Source: JBKQWK01 sp052139595 (GTDB lineage: Bacteria > Actinomycetota > Thermoleophilia > UBA2241). Taken from it: a stretch of DNA of 28,367 nt. The notes under the pieces are model-generated. The model searched no databases. It had not been told where the DNA came from and saw only the letters and a program-made list of their open reading frames with translations. The translations under genes and the position numbers were made by a program. Positions 6,587 through 13,864 of this stretch are shown here, one piece after another. The DNA is taken from the NCBI GenBank assembly GCA_052139595.1, contig JBKQWK010000046.1, positions 1 to 28,367 on the forward strand. Reading direction: 5' to 3'. The stretch's first letter is position 1. The number at the start of each line of letters is the position of its first letter.

Positions 6587-7441
6587 TTACTCTGCTCGGT
6601 TGCGCAGTGCTTGCAAGCGCTCGATATTGGCACGGTCGGGACCGTTGCTGTCGAGGCCCGGCACCTCGAGGATGCCGGGCAGGTCGGCCAGCGCGGGATG
6701 ATTGACAAGTCCCGCGAAGGCGTCGCTGCCTAGCTCGCCGTCGCCGATGTTTTCGTGACGGTCGCGGTTGGATCCCAGGGGCGTCTTGCTGTCGTTAAGA
6801 TGCAGCATGACGAGACGGTCGAGGCCGGCGGTCGCGTCGAGCCGCGCCAGGGTCTCGTTGAGACCCTGGCGGGTGCGAATGTCGTGGCCGGCCTCGAACA
6901 GGTGCGCCGTGTCGAGACAGATTCCCAGACGTGGGTCGCCGCCGACGCTGGCGATCATGGCGGCCAGCTCCTCGAAGCTGACGCCCATGGTGCCGCCGGC
7001 GCCGGCGGTATTCTCGAGCAGCACGCGTACCGGGGCGTCTGCGACCTCGTCAAGGGTGCGACCGAGGGCAGCACGCACGCGCTGCAGACCAGTCTCGAAG
7101 CCGGCACCCTGGTGCGAGCCGACGTGGGTGACAATCGCATCGGCGCCGAGCTGTTCCGCCGCGGTCACGGCGCCGACAAGACTGACGACCGACTTCTCGT
7201 AGAACTCCTCATTTACGGTCGCCAGGTTGATCAGGTAGATGGTGTGGATGACGACGAAACGGATGGCCGATGCGGTGCGCGCCTCGCGAAAGCGCGTCGC
7301 ATCGGCCTCCGCGTAAATCTGCGGTTTCCAGGTGCGTGGGCTGCCGGCGAAGATCTGGATCGCCTCGGCGCCGATGTCCGTGCCGTTGGCGACGGCGTTC
7401 CAGACGCCGCCACTCGCCTTCACGTGCGCTCCGAAATACAT
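6587..7441 (-). CDS. nfo: Endonuclease IV (apurinic/apyrimidinic endonuclease)
   Basis: This is a zinc-dependent TIM-barrel AP endonuclease of base excision repair, 284 residues, full family length. Visible family motifs are GAHVKASGGVWNAV at the start, IQIFAGSPRTWK, the metal ligands in VTHVGSHQG, LENTAGAGG, LGICLDTAHLFEAGHD, MLHLNDSK, DRHENIGDGELG and the final ILEVPG. The start at 7441 is chosen because GGGAGG lies 6 bases upstream and the family begins with this strand; the longer frame to 7570 adds a Thr/Arg-rich segment with no family match. It is divergent from the asnB fusion across a 301-base gap. The ILETP Thr usual in the last motif is Val here, which should not affect the Glu ligand. 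Confidence 0.93.
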   Translation of the reverse strand: MYFGAHVKASGGVWNAVANGTDIGAEAIQIFAGSPRTWKPQIYAEADATRFREARTASAIRFVVIHTIYLINLATVNEEFYEKSVVSLVGAVTAAEQLGADAIVTHVGSHQGAGFETGLQRVRAALGRTLDEVADAPVRVLLENTAGAGGTMGVSFEELAAMIASVGGDPRLGICLDTAHLFEAGHDIRTRQGLNETLARLDATAGLDRLVMLHLNDSKTPLGSNRDRHENIGDGELGSDAFAGLVNHPALADLPGILEVPGLDSNGPDRANIERLQALRNRAE

Positions 7442-7742
7442 GACGCCTCCCTGCGCCCGCCGCGGGCGCGTCTTTGCGGTCGTCCCCGCCGGCTGAGTCG
7501 CTGTGCCTGTGAAGCTAGACTTTACTGGAGCCATTGTGCCGGCGCACAATGCCGGTCTGTTCTTTCTCACCGATCGCTCACCGATCGCCGATCGATTCGC
7601 GAAGGGCTGAAATGGGCATTGTCCGGTCCATGCTGAGCGTCTGCTCGGCTCAAACAGCTCCCCTGTCGGGCCGTGATATCGTGTGACTTCGCCTTGCGTG
7701 CAAAGCCCACGGTGGACTCTACCCTAGGAGTGACGACGCTTC
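7442..7742. promoter_or_regulatory. Divergent intergenic region between nfo and the asnB fusion
   Basis: This 301-base gap must hold promoters for both directions. I see no reliable -35/-10 pair. A clear inverted repeat, CATTGTGC-4-GCACAATG, lies at 7532-7551 and is a good operator candidate. No coding sequence is convincing. Confidence 0.4.
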
Positions 7743-10517
7743 ATGTGTGGCATCTTCGGTTTTACCGGCGTCCCTGATCACGAACTGCTTGGCCGCATGG
7801 CCGCGGTGCTGCTGCACCGCGGCCCGGATGATGGCGGTGTTTTCGAGCGCGAGCAGATCAGCCTCGGCCATCGCCGCCTCTCGATCATCGACCGCGCCGG
7901 CGGTCACCAGCCGCTGGCCAACGAGGACGAGAGCGTGTGGCTGGTTTACAACGGCGAGGTCTACAACTATCGCGAACTGCGCAGCGAACTCGAGGCGGCC
8001 GGCCACGTTTTTCGCAGTAGCGGCGACAGCGAAGTCATCGTTCACGCTTACGAGCAGTGGGGTCCCGACTGCGCGGCGCGTTTCAACGGCATGTGGAGCT
8101 TTGCCATCGCCGATTTTCGTCAAGCAGCCGGCAAGCTGGTCCTGTGCCGCGATCATTTCGGTATCAAGCCGCTCTTTTACGCCCGCTCGCCGCACACTGG
8201 GCGCGTGCTCTTTGCCAGCGAGATCAAGTCTCTCCTGCAGGATCCCGACCTGGCCGCTCGCCCCGAAGAGCAGATGATCTTTGAGTACCTGCAGCACGGT
8301 TTTCATGACCACCGCGCCGAAACGTTTTTTGCCGGTGTCTACCATGTCCCGGCCGCGAGCTGGATCGAGCTACCGCTTGCCGCCGCCCCGCTTGCCGCCG
8401 GCCCACTGACGGCTCCGCTCGCTGCCACGGCCTACTGGACACCCGAGTTGCGGAGCGACGGCAGTGCCGACCCCGACCTCTTTCGCCATCTCTTTCGCAC
8501 GAGCGTCGAACGGCGCCTCGTCGCCGAAGTGCCGGTGGGGTCGTGCCTCTCCGGTGGGCTCGATTCGACGACCATTGTCGCTTTCATGAGTGAGCTCCTC
8601 AAGGAGGCGGCGCCTGACGCGGCATCCTTGCGCGGTCACCTGAAGACGTTCAGCGCCGTGTTCGATGGCGATCCGATCGACGAACGGGCGTTCATCGAAG
8701 TGGCGGTCGAGAGCACCGATGCGGACACGACCTACACGAACCCCACCTCGCCAGAGTTCGTCGATGAGCTGCGCGATTTCATCTGGCACCAGGAAGAGCC
8801 GATTGTCAGCACCGGCCCGTACGCGCAGTGGTGCGTCATGCGCAGTGCTCGCGAGCAGGTGACGGTGCTGCTCGACGGGCAAGGCGGCGACGAACTGATT
8901 GCCGGCTACGTGCCGTACCAGCTCGTCTACCTGCGCCAGCTGCGCAAGCAGAAGCGATACGCAGAGTTGCGGCGCGAGGCCGCCGCTTCCCGGGATGTGC
9001 TCTGGCCGCTGGCGCGCCGCAGGCTAGGCCAGCGGCACCGGCGACTCGACACGCGTCAGCTCCTGCAGCCGGGCTTTCTCGACCGTGTCGTTGACCCCGG
9101 CTACGGCCGCACCCAGGACGATCTCAAGCAGCGCTTGCTGCAGGATCTGCTCACCTACAGTCTGCCCTGTCTGCTGCGTTATGAGGATCGCAACTCCATG
9201 GCGTTCAGTATCGAGTCACGCGTGCCCTACCTCGATCAGGAGTTCGTCGACCACATCCTCAGTCTGCCCGACACGGCCATCGTACGTGACGGCTGGAGCC
9301 GCTGGATTCTGCGCGCCGCCCTCAAGGGAACGCTGCCGGAGAAAATTCGTCTGCGGCGCTGGAAGGTCGGTTTCACCACGCCGGAGATGCGCTGGATCAA
9401 GGCACGGCGGGCCGTCTTCACGAGTCTCTACCAATCGCCCAGTTTTCAGGCGCGACCGTACTGGGATGGCGCCGCCGTCGTGAGCGCGTTTCGTGCCTGC
9501 TGCCGGGGCGAGGTTGAGGAGTCGATGTTCTTCTGGCGCGCCGCCAACGTGGAGCTGTGGCTGCGCGAGTTCTGTGACCGTAGTGCCGTCGTCGCTGGCG
9601 TTGACGTCGAGGCGGCACTGACGGCACCGGCGCCGGTTGGTGTGCGCCGCCGGGGCAGCGTCGCTGCCGGCGGCGACGAGCTGGTGCCGGCCTTGTTGCT
9701 GTCGGCCGACGACAGCGCGGGTGCACGCGGCCGTGCTGACTCCGGCCGTGTCGCCGCTGCCGCCGAGGCCGAGCGGCTGCTGGCCGACTATGCGCCAAAT
9801 GCGCTGAAGCACCTGTTCGCGGCCCGCGCCGGCCGTGTCTATGCGCGCCTGCCGCTGAGAACGGACCTTGTCGGCCGTGGCGACAGCCTGGAGGACCTGT
9901 TCCGGCGCCAGGTCGTGGCGCGGGTGCAGCCGGGCGACATCGTCGTCATGGCCGAGAAGCCGATTGCCGCCAGCCAGGGTCGCTCGTTTGCTCTCGACGA
10001 GATACGGCCGACGCGTCTGGCGCGCGGCCTCAGCCGGGCAGTGACGCGCACGCCGCATGGCATCGGCCTGGGTGTGCCGGAGACGATGCAACTGGCTATC
10101 GACGAAGCCGGCACGACGCGTATTCTTGCGGCAACGGCAGCATCTGCAGCCGGCAAACTGCTGCGCCGCAAAGGCTGGTTCTACAGGGTGGCCGGATCTG
10201 CGGTTGAAGCGATCGACGGACCAACCGCGAACACCCTGCCGCCACACAACACGCAGGCCAAGCTGGGGCCAGCTGATCCGAATGGCGTGGCGGCAAGGCT
10301 GGCCCAATTCGTCAGTGACGAGATCGGCGGCGGCGTGGGCATGGCCGTCATCGACGCCAATGACCTCACAGCCAAGGTGCTCGGCGCTTCACCCGGCGTC
10401 GATCGCGACCTGGTGGACTACCTCATGCGCGACAATCCTCTCGGTCAGGGCCACGAGCAGACGCCTGTCTGTCTGCTTCGCGATTTGGGGCCGCTGACGC
10501 CGCCGGTGCGCGGCTGA
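7743..10517 (+). CDS. asnB: Asparagine synthetase (glutamine-hydrolysing) fused to an F420-0:glutamate ligase-like domain
   Basis: This is one 924-residue open frame with two enzymes. Residues 1-210 are a class II glutamine amidotransferase: nucleophile Cys2 in MCGIFGF, then LHRGPDDGG, LGHRRLSIID and YNGEVYNYREL. Residues about 240-600 are the synthetase, with the ATP loop SGGLDS at 270, DGQGGDELIAGY, NSMAFSIESRVPYLD and KVGFTTP. This half should adenylate aspartate and amidate it with ammonia from glutamine. After an Ala/Gly/Arg linker, residues about 698-918 match the coenzyme F420-0:gamma-glutamyl ligase (CofE) family: RVYARLPLRTDLV, QPGDIVVMAEKPIA, TPHGIGLGVPETMQLAI, IDGPTANTLPPHN, AVIDANDLTAKVLGASPGVD and DNPLGQGHEQTP. 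The start ATG places Cys2 correctly, with TAGGAG upstream. No frameshift is visible. The fusion is not a normal AsnB architecture. The product may be asparagine or a different amide. Confidence 0.9.
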   Translation: MCGIFGFTGVPDHELLGRMAAVLLHRGPDDGGVFEREQISLGHRRLSIIDRAGGHQPLANEDESVWLVYNGEVYNYRELRSELEAAGHVFRSSGDSEVIVHAYEQWGPDCAARFNGMWSFAIADFRQAAGKLVLCRDHFGIKPLFYARSPHTGRVLFASEIKSLLQDPDLAARPEEQMIFEYLQHGFHDHRAETFFAGVYHVPAASWIELPLAAAPLAAGPLTAPLAATAYWTPELRSDGSADPDLFRHLFRTSVERRLVAEVPVGSCLSGGLDSTTIVAFMSELLKEAAPDAASLRGHLKTFSAVFDGDPIDERAFIEVAVESTDADTTYTNPTSPEFVDELRDFIWHQEEPIVSTGPYAQWCVMRSAREQVTVLLDGQGGDELIAGYVPYQLVYLRQLRKQKRYAELRREAAASRDVLWPLARRRLGQRHRRLDTRQLLQPGFLDRVVDPGYGRTQDDLKQRLLQDLLTYSLPCLLRYEDRNSMAFSIESRVPYLDQEFVDHILSLPDTAIVRDGWSRWILRAALKGTLPEKIRLRRWKVGFTTPEMRWIKARRAVFTSLYQSPSFQARPYWDGAAVVSAFRACCRGEVEESMFFWRAANVELWLREFCDRSAVVAGVDVEAALTAPAPVGVRRRGSVAAGGDELVPALLLSADDSAGARGRADSGRVAAAAEAERLLADYAPNALKHLFAARAGRVYARLPLRTDLVGRGDSLEDLFRRQVVARVQPGDIVVMAEKPIAASQGRSFALDEIRPTRLARGLSRAVTRTPHGIGLGVPETMQLAIDEAGTTRILAATAASAAGKLLRRKGWFYRVAGSAVEAIDGPTANTLPPHNTQAKLGPADPNGVAARLAQFVSDEIGGGVGMAVIDANDLTAKVLGASPGVDRDLVDYLMRDNPLGQGHEQTPVCLLRDLGPLTPPVRG

Positions 10518-10586
10518 TGGGAACACGGGTGACCGCGCACTGAGCCTGTGTGCTCGTAGGTACCGGACTGCGCTCAGAATCGGGAA

Positions 10587-10605
10587 CGCGGTGGCCGCTA
10601 CCGCG
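10587..10605. terminator. Candidate bidirectional hairpin between convergent genes
   Basis: A 6-bp GC stem (CGCGGT / ACCGCG) with a 7-base loop lies between the convergent stops at 10517 and 10613. No clear U-run is present. It could end either transcript. Confidence 0.3.
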
Positions 10606-10612
10606 GTCGTGC

Positions 10613-10930
10613 TTAGTCTCGCGATATCGTCATGTGCACGTCGGCGGGCAGCGCCAGACCAGAGGCGACCTCGATCGCCTTGATAATACCGGAGGGCACG
10701 GGACACGCGGGGTGAGCACAATACTTGGCGCCCAGGGCCAGCGTCAGTGGCCCTTCGCCACGAAAACTGATTTCGCGAAACGGGTCAACGGTGTGCAGAT
10801 CCTCGGCAAGTTTGATTATGTGAGGGCAGTCGCTCGTGATCGACACTGTGGCTTCACGCATGCTTTCCTGGTGCGCTTCAACGCGTGTCGTGAACCCACA
10901 TATGCCTGCCGATATGACTACGCTGGCCAC
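10613..10930 (-). CDS. DUF6951-like small cysteine-containing protein
   Basis: This is a 105-residue protein. I chose GTG 10930 because GAGGAGG lies 5 bases upstream and the frame then starts at the conserved part; the longer frame to 11113 is not supported. The sequence shows VISAGICGFTTRVEA, SDCPHIIKLAEDL, CAHPACPVPSG and IKAIEVASGLALPADV. This matches my memory of small DUF6951-type proteins, often from anaerobes, with Cys in GICGF, DCPH and ACPVP. The conserved Cys/His set could bind metal. The function is unknown. It is convergent with the asnB fusion and divergent from tdh. Confidence 0.8.
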   Translation of the reverse strand: MASVVISAGICGFTTRVEAHQESMREATVSITSDCPHIIKLAEDLHTVDPFREISFRGEGPLTLALGAKYCAHPACPVPSGIIKAIEVASGLALPADVHMTISRD

Positions 10931-11053
10931 TGTTGCCTCCTCAGGTGGTGAATCAAGCTGTATGGCGGAGTGTAGCTGTCCGACTTGCGCGCGCCAACCG
11001 TTGCCGTTCACGCGGGTGTTGACATGCATTGGCTCGCCGGTTCCGCAAACATC

Positions 11054-11080
11054 TTGCTTTGTGCGGTCAAAACTTACTAA
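11054..11080 (+). promoter_or_regulatory. Weak candidate promoter for tdh-kbl
   Basis: TTGCTT (11054-11059) and TACTAA (11075-11080) are 15 bases apart, shorter than ideal. If used, transcription would begin at the direct repeat at 11081. Confidence 0.25.
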
Positions 11081-11155
11081 GGTCAAGGAACCGCGGGCTG
11101 GTTGCCAGGTCAAGGAACCGCGGGCTGGTCGCCTTCAAGGGGAATTGACCTGGCA
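11081..11155 (+). repeat. Direct and inverted repeats in the tdh leader
   Basis: A 22-bp unit, GGTCAAGGAACCGCGGGCTG plus GT, occurs exactly twice (11081-11102 and 11108-11129), period 27. In addition 11103-11113 and 11145-11155 are perfect 11-bp inverted repeats (TGCCAGGTCAA / TTGACCTGGCA) that enclose the second copy. The block ends 23 bases before the tdh ATG, so it could be an operator pair or a structured leader. Confidence 0.7.
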
Positions 11156-11178
11156 GGGCCAACAAGGGAGTGTGCGCA

Positions 11179-12240
11179 ATGAGCGCAGCGACGAAGACCA
11201 TGCAGGCATTGGTAAAGACGCAGTCCGCGCCTGGCCTGACACTGCAGGAAGTATCTGTGCCGGCGGTGGGCGACGATGAGGTCCTCATTCGCGTGTTGAA
11301 GACGGCCATCTGCGGTACCGATGTACACATCTACAACTGGGACGAGTGGGCGCAGCGTACGGTACCGGTGCCGATGACGATCGGCCACGAGTTTGTTGGC
11401 CGCGTGGCCGCCGTTGGCGCGCGGGTGCGTGACCTCTACGTCGACGAACTGGTTACCGGCGAAGGCCACGTTGTCTGCGGTCACTGCCGCAACTGCCGCG
11501 CCGGCCGACGTCATCTCTGTGCCAATACCTCCAGCGTCGGCTCCAACCGTCCCGGCGCCTTTGCCGAATATTTGGCACTGCCGGCGGCCAACGTCTGGCA
11601 GGCCGACCCCAGCATCCCCCTCGACACGCTGGCCGTCTTCGACCCGCTCGGCAACGCCGTGCACACGGCGCTCTCGTTTGATCTGGTCGGTGAGGATGTG
11701 CTCATTACCGGCGCCGGACCGGTCGGCATCATGGCCGTGGCCGTCTGCCGCCACGCCGGCGCTCGCTACGTGGTGGTGACTGACGTGAATCCTTACCGCC
11801 TCGGTATCGCCGCCCAGATGGGCGCCGATCGCTGTGTTGACGTCTCGCAGCAGAGCGTCACCGACGCCATGGCCGACCTGGGTATGACGGAGGGCTTTGA
11901 CGTTGGCCTGGAGATGTCGGGCAACGTCACGGCTCTGCAGGGCATGCTGGCCGCCATGGCTCATGGCGGCAAAATAGCCCTGCTCGGTTTCCTGGAGCAT
12001 CAGGCGGCAGTCGATTGGGAGAATGTTATTTTCAAGGGGCTGACGCTCAAGGGCATCTATGGCCGCGAAATGTTCGAGACCTGGTACAAGATGACGGCGA
12101 TGGTGCAGAGCGGACTCGACGTCTCTCAAGTCATAACCCATCATTTTGCCGTGGCCGATTACGAGAAGGCGTTTGACATCATGTGTTCGGGCCACTCGGG
12201 CAAGGTGATCCTTGAGTGGCCGGCTGCGCACGAGCAGTGA
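11179..12240 (+). CDS. tdh: L-threonine 3-dehydrogenase
   Basis: This is a zinc-dependent medium-chain dehydrogenase that oxidises L-threonine to 2-amino-3-oxobutyrate with NAD+. It has 353 residues. Visible features are the catalytic zinc Cys in KTAICGTDVHIYNWDEWA, a typical Tdh signature, GHEFVGRV with the His-Glu pair, the structural zinc cysteines CGHCRNCRAGRRHLC, the nucleotide loop GAGPVGIMA, and GIYGREMFETWYKM near the C-terminus, which is characteristic of Tdh. ATG 11179 has AAGGGAG 8 bases upstream; the GTG at 11170 overlaps that SD and is rejected. The kbl gene follows after 25 bases, so the pair forms the threonine-to-glycine operon. Confidence 0.95.
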   Translation: MSAATKTMQALVKTQSAPGLTLQEVSVPAVGDDEVLIRVLKTAICGTDVHIYNWDEWAQRTVPVPMTIGHEFVGRVAAVGARVRDLYVDELVTGEGHVVCGHCRNCRAGRRHLCANTSSVGSNRPGAFAEYLALPAANVWQADPSIPLDTLAVFDPLGNAVHTALSFDLVGEDVLITGAGPVGIMAVAVCRHAGARYVVVTDVNPYRLGIAAQMGADRCVDVSQQSVTDAMADLGMTEGFDVGLEMSGNVTALQGMLAAMAHGGKIALLGFLEHQAAVDWENVIFKGLTLKGIYGREMFETWYKMTAMVQSGLDVSQVITHHFAVADYEKAFDIMCSGHSGKVILEWPAAHEQ

Positions 12241-12265
12241 CGATTCGCAGGCGAGGAGGAGAGAG

Positions 12266-13459
12266 ATGTACGGCGAACAGCTTCGCAGTCGATTGACCGA
12301 GACGTTGCAGCAGACACGCGACGAAGGACTCTTCAAGCCGGAGTACACGATCGACAGCCCGCAAGGCGCCTGGCTGACGCTAGCCGGCGATGGACGTCGC
12401 GTCCTCAACATGTGCGCCAACAACTACCTTGGTCTTTCGTCGCACCCCGATGTGCTGGCGGCCGCCCACAGGGCGCTCGATGAGTGGGGCTACGGTCTGT
12501 CGTCGGTGCGCTTTATCTGTGGCACCCAGGTGCCGCACAAGCAGCTCGAAGCAGCGCTCTCGGCCTTTCTGGGCACCGACGACACGATCCTCTACTCGTC
12601 GTGCTTCGACGCCAACGGTGGTTTGTTCGAGACGCTGCTCGGCCCCGAAGACGCCGTTATTAGCGACGCCCTCAATCATGCCAGCGTCATTGACGGGATT
12701 CGCCTGTGTAAGGCGCAGCGCTACCGGTATCGCAACGGCGACATGGCCGATCTTGAAGCAAAGCTGCGCGAGGCGAGCGCTGCCCGCGTTCGGCTTATCG
12801 CCACCGACGGCGTTTTCTCGATGGACGGCGTGATCGCGCCTCTTGCCGAGATCTGCGACCTTGCCGAGCGTTACGATGCTCTCGTCATGCTGGACGACTC
12901 ACACGCCGTCGGCGTGCTCGGTGCTGGCGGCCGGGGCACACATGAGTACGCCGATGTCATGGGTCGTGTGGACATCATTACCGGCACGCTGGGCAAGGCA
13001 CTTGGTGGTGCCAGTGGCGGCTACACCAGTGGGCGCCGGGACATCATCGCCTTGCTGCGCCAGCGCTCGCGGCCGTACCTCTTCTCCAACACCCTGGCGC
13101 CGGTGATCGCCGCCGCTTCGGTCACGGCGCTCGAAGTTGTGCAGCGTTCGCCCGAACTCGTGGCTCGCCTGCGCGCCAATACGGACCGGTTCCGCAGCGC
13201 GATCGAAACCGCCGGCTTCGCCACGCGCGGCGCCGGCCATCCGATTGTGCCGGTGATGGTCGGCGAGGCGCGCGTGGCGCAGGAAATGGCGTCGGCGCTC
13301 CTCCGCCAGGGTGTGTACGCGGTCGGCTTTTTCTATCCGGTGGTGCCCAAGGGCGAGGCTCGCATTCGCGTGCAGCTGTCGGCTCTGCACGAGCCGGCCG
13401 ATATCGACTTCGCCGTCGCGCAGTTTGTCGCCGCGCGCGAGCAGGTCGCTGCCAGCTGA
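12266..13459 (+). CDS. kbl: Glycine C-acetyltransferase (2-amino-3-ketobutyrate CoA ligase)
   Basis: This PLP enzyme cleaves 2-amino-3-oxobutyrate with CoA to glycine and acetyl-CoA, using the Tdh product. It has 397 residues, normal for the alpha-oxoamine synthase family. Motifs are MCANNYLGLSSHPDV, GLSSVRFICGTQ, SDALNHASVIDG, MLDDSHAVGVLG and the PLP-lysine site GTLGKALGG with Lys244. Near the end FFYPVVPKGEARIRVQ is typical. The start ATG 12266 is preceded by GAGGAGGAGAG. It is co-transcribed with tdh. Confidence 0.95.
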   Translation: MYGEQLRSRLTETLQQTRDEGLFKPEYTIDSPQGAWLTLAGDGRRVLNMCANNYLGLSSHPDVLAAAHRALDEWGYGLSSVRFICGTQVPHKQLEAALSAFLGTDDTILYSSCFDANGGLFETLLGPEDAVISDALNHASVIDGIRLCKAQRYRYRNGDMADLEAKLREASAARVRLIATDGVFSMDGVIAPLAEICDLAERYDALVMLDDSHAVGVLGAGGRGTHEYADVMGRVDIITGTLGKALGGASGGYTSGRRDIIALLRQRSRPYLFSNTLAPVIAAASVTALEVVQRSPELVARLRANTDRFRSAIETAGFATRGAGHPIVPVMVGEARVAQEMASALLRQGVYAVGFFYPVVPKGEARIRVQLSALHEPADIDFAVAQFVAAREQVAAS

Positions 13460-13627
13460 GCGAGCGATCAGGAGCGACGGGGCGGGCGATGGTCACTGGC
13501 CTCGTCGCTCAGTGCTGCGGCGGGTAACGGTCGCTTTCCTCGTCGTCCGGTGCTACGGCAGGACGGATGCCTGGCCAGCGGCCATTATTGCCGGCCGCGC
13601 AGGCCTCCGTCACCGGCTGGCGGGTCG

Positions 13628-13861
13628 TCAATGAAGCTGGATAACAAACGTATAGATGACCATGACACTGATGACGATGACGAAGACGCGCAACAGCCAC
13701 AGCCCGACGCGGGCGCGGGTACCCAGGTATTTGGGCGGCGCCGGCCTGTGCATCGACTCCTCGAGCTGGTCGCGTTCGAGATAGCCGACCAGGTCGTTGT
13801 CGTAATAATCCGCACACGGCGGATGATCGGCAGTTGTCGGCGGTGTTAAGGGTGGCACCAT
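13628..13861 (-). CDS. Small single-helix membrane protein coupled to the NRAMP-like gene
   Basis: This 77-residue protein is unrecognised. The N-terminal half is Pro- and Asp-rich and hydrophilic (PPTTADHPP, YYDNDLVGYLERDQLEES). Then a basic stretch (APPKYLGTRARVG) leads into one strong transmembrane helix of about 22 residues (LLRVFVIVISVMVIYTFVI) at the C-terminus. This is a tail-anchored arrangement with the N-terminus probably cytoplasmic. Its ATG lies 3 bases after the transporter stop codon, so it is likely translated by coupling; its own SD is weak. A role as a transporter accessory subunit is inference. Confidence 0.6.
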   Translation of the reverse strand: MVPPLTPPTTADHPPCADYYDNDLVGYLERDQLEESMHRPAPPKYLGTRARVGLWLLRVFVIVISVMVIYTFVIQLH

Positions 13862-13864
13862 GGC

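Noticed and set aside
6587..7570. Longer start for endonuclease IV at 7570
   Set aside because: The extra 43 residues are Thr/Arg-rich without family match, while 7441 has a good ribosome site and gives the normal N-terminus.
9216..10307. Long minus-strand open frame opposite the asnB fusion
   Set aside because: It is a shadow of the real plus-strand gene, with Arg/His-rich composition and no motif.
11110..12423. Long minus-strand open frame (437 codons) opposite tdh
   Set aside because: It is antisense to a well-conserved gene. High GC content makes such shadow frames common, and its protein has no family features.
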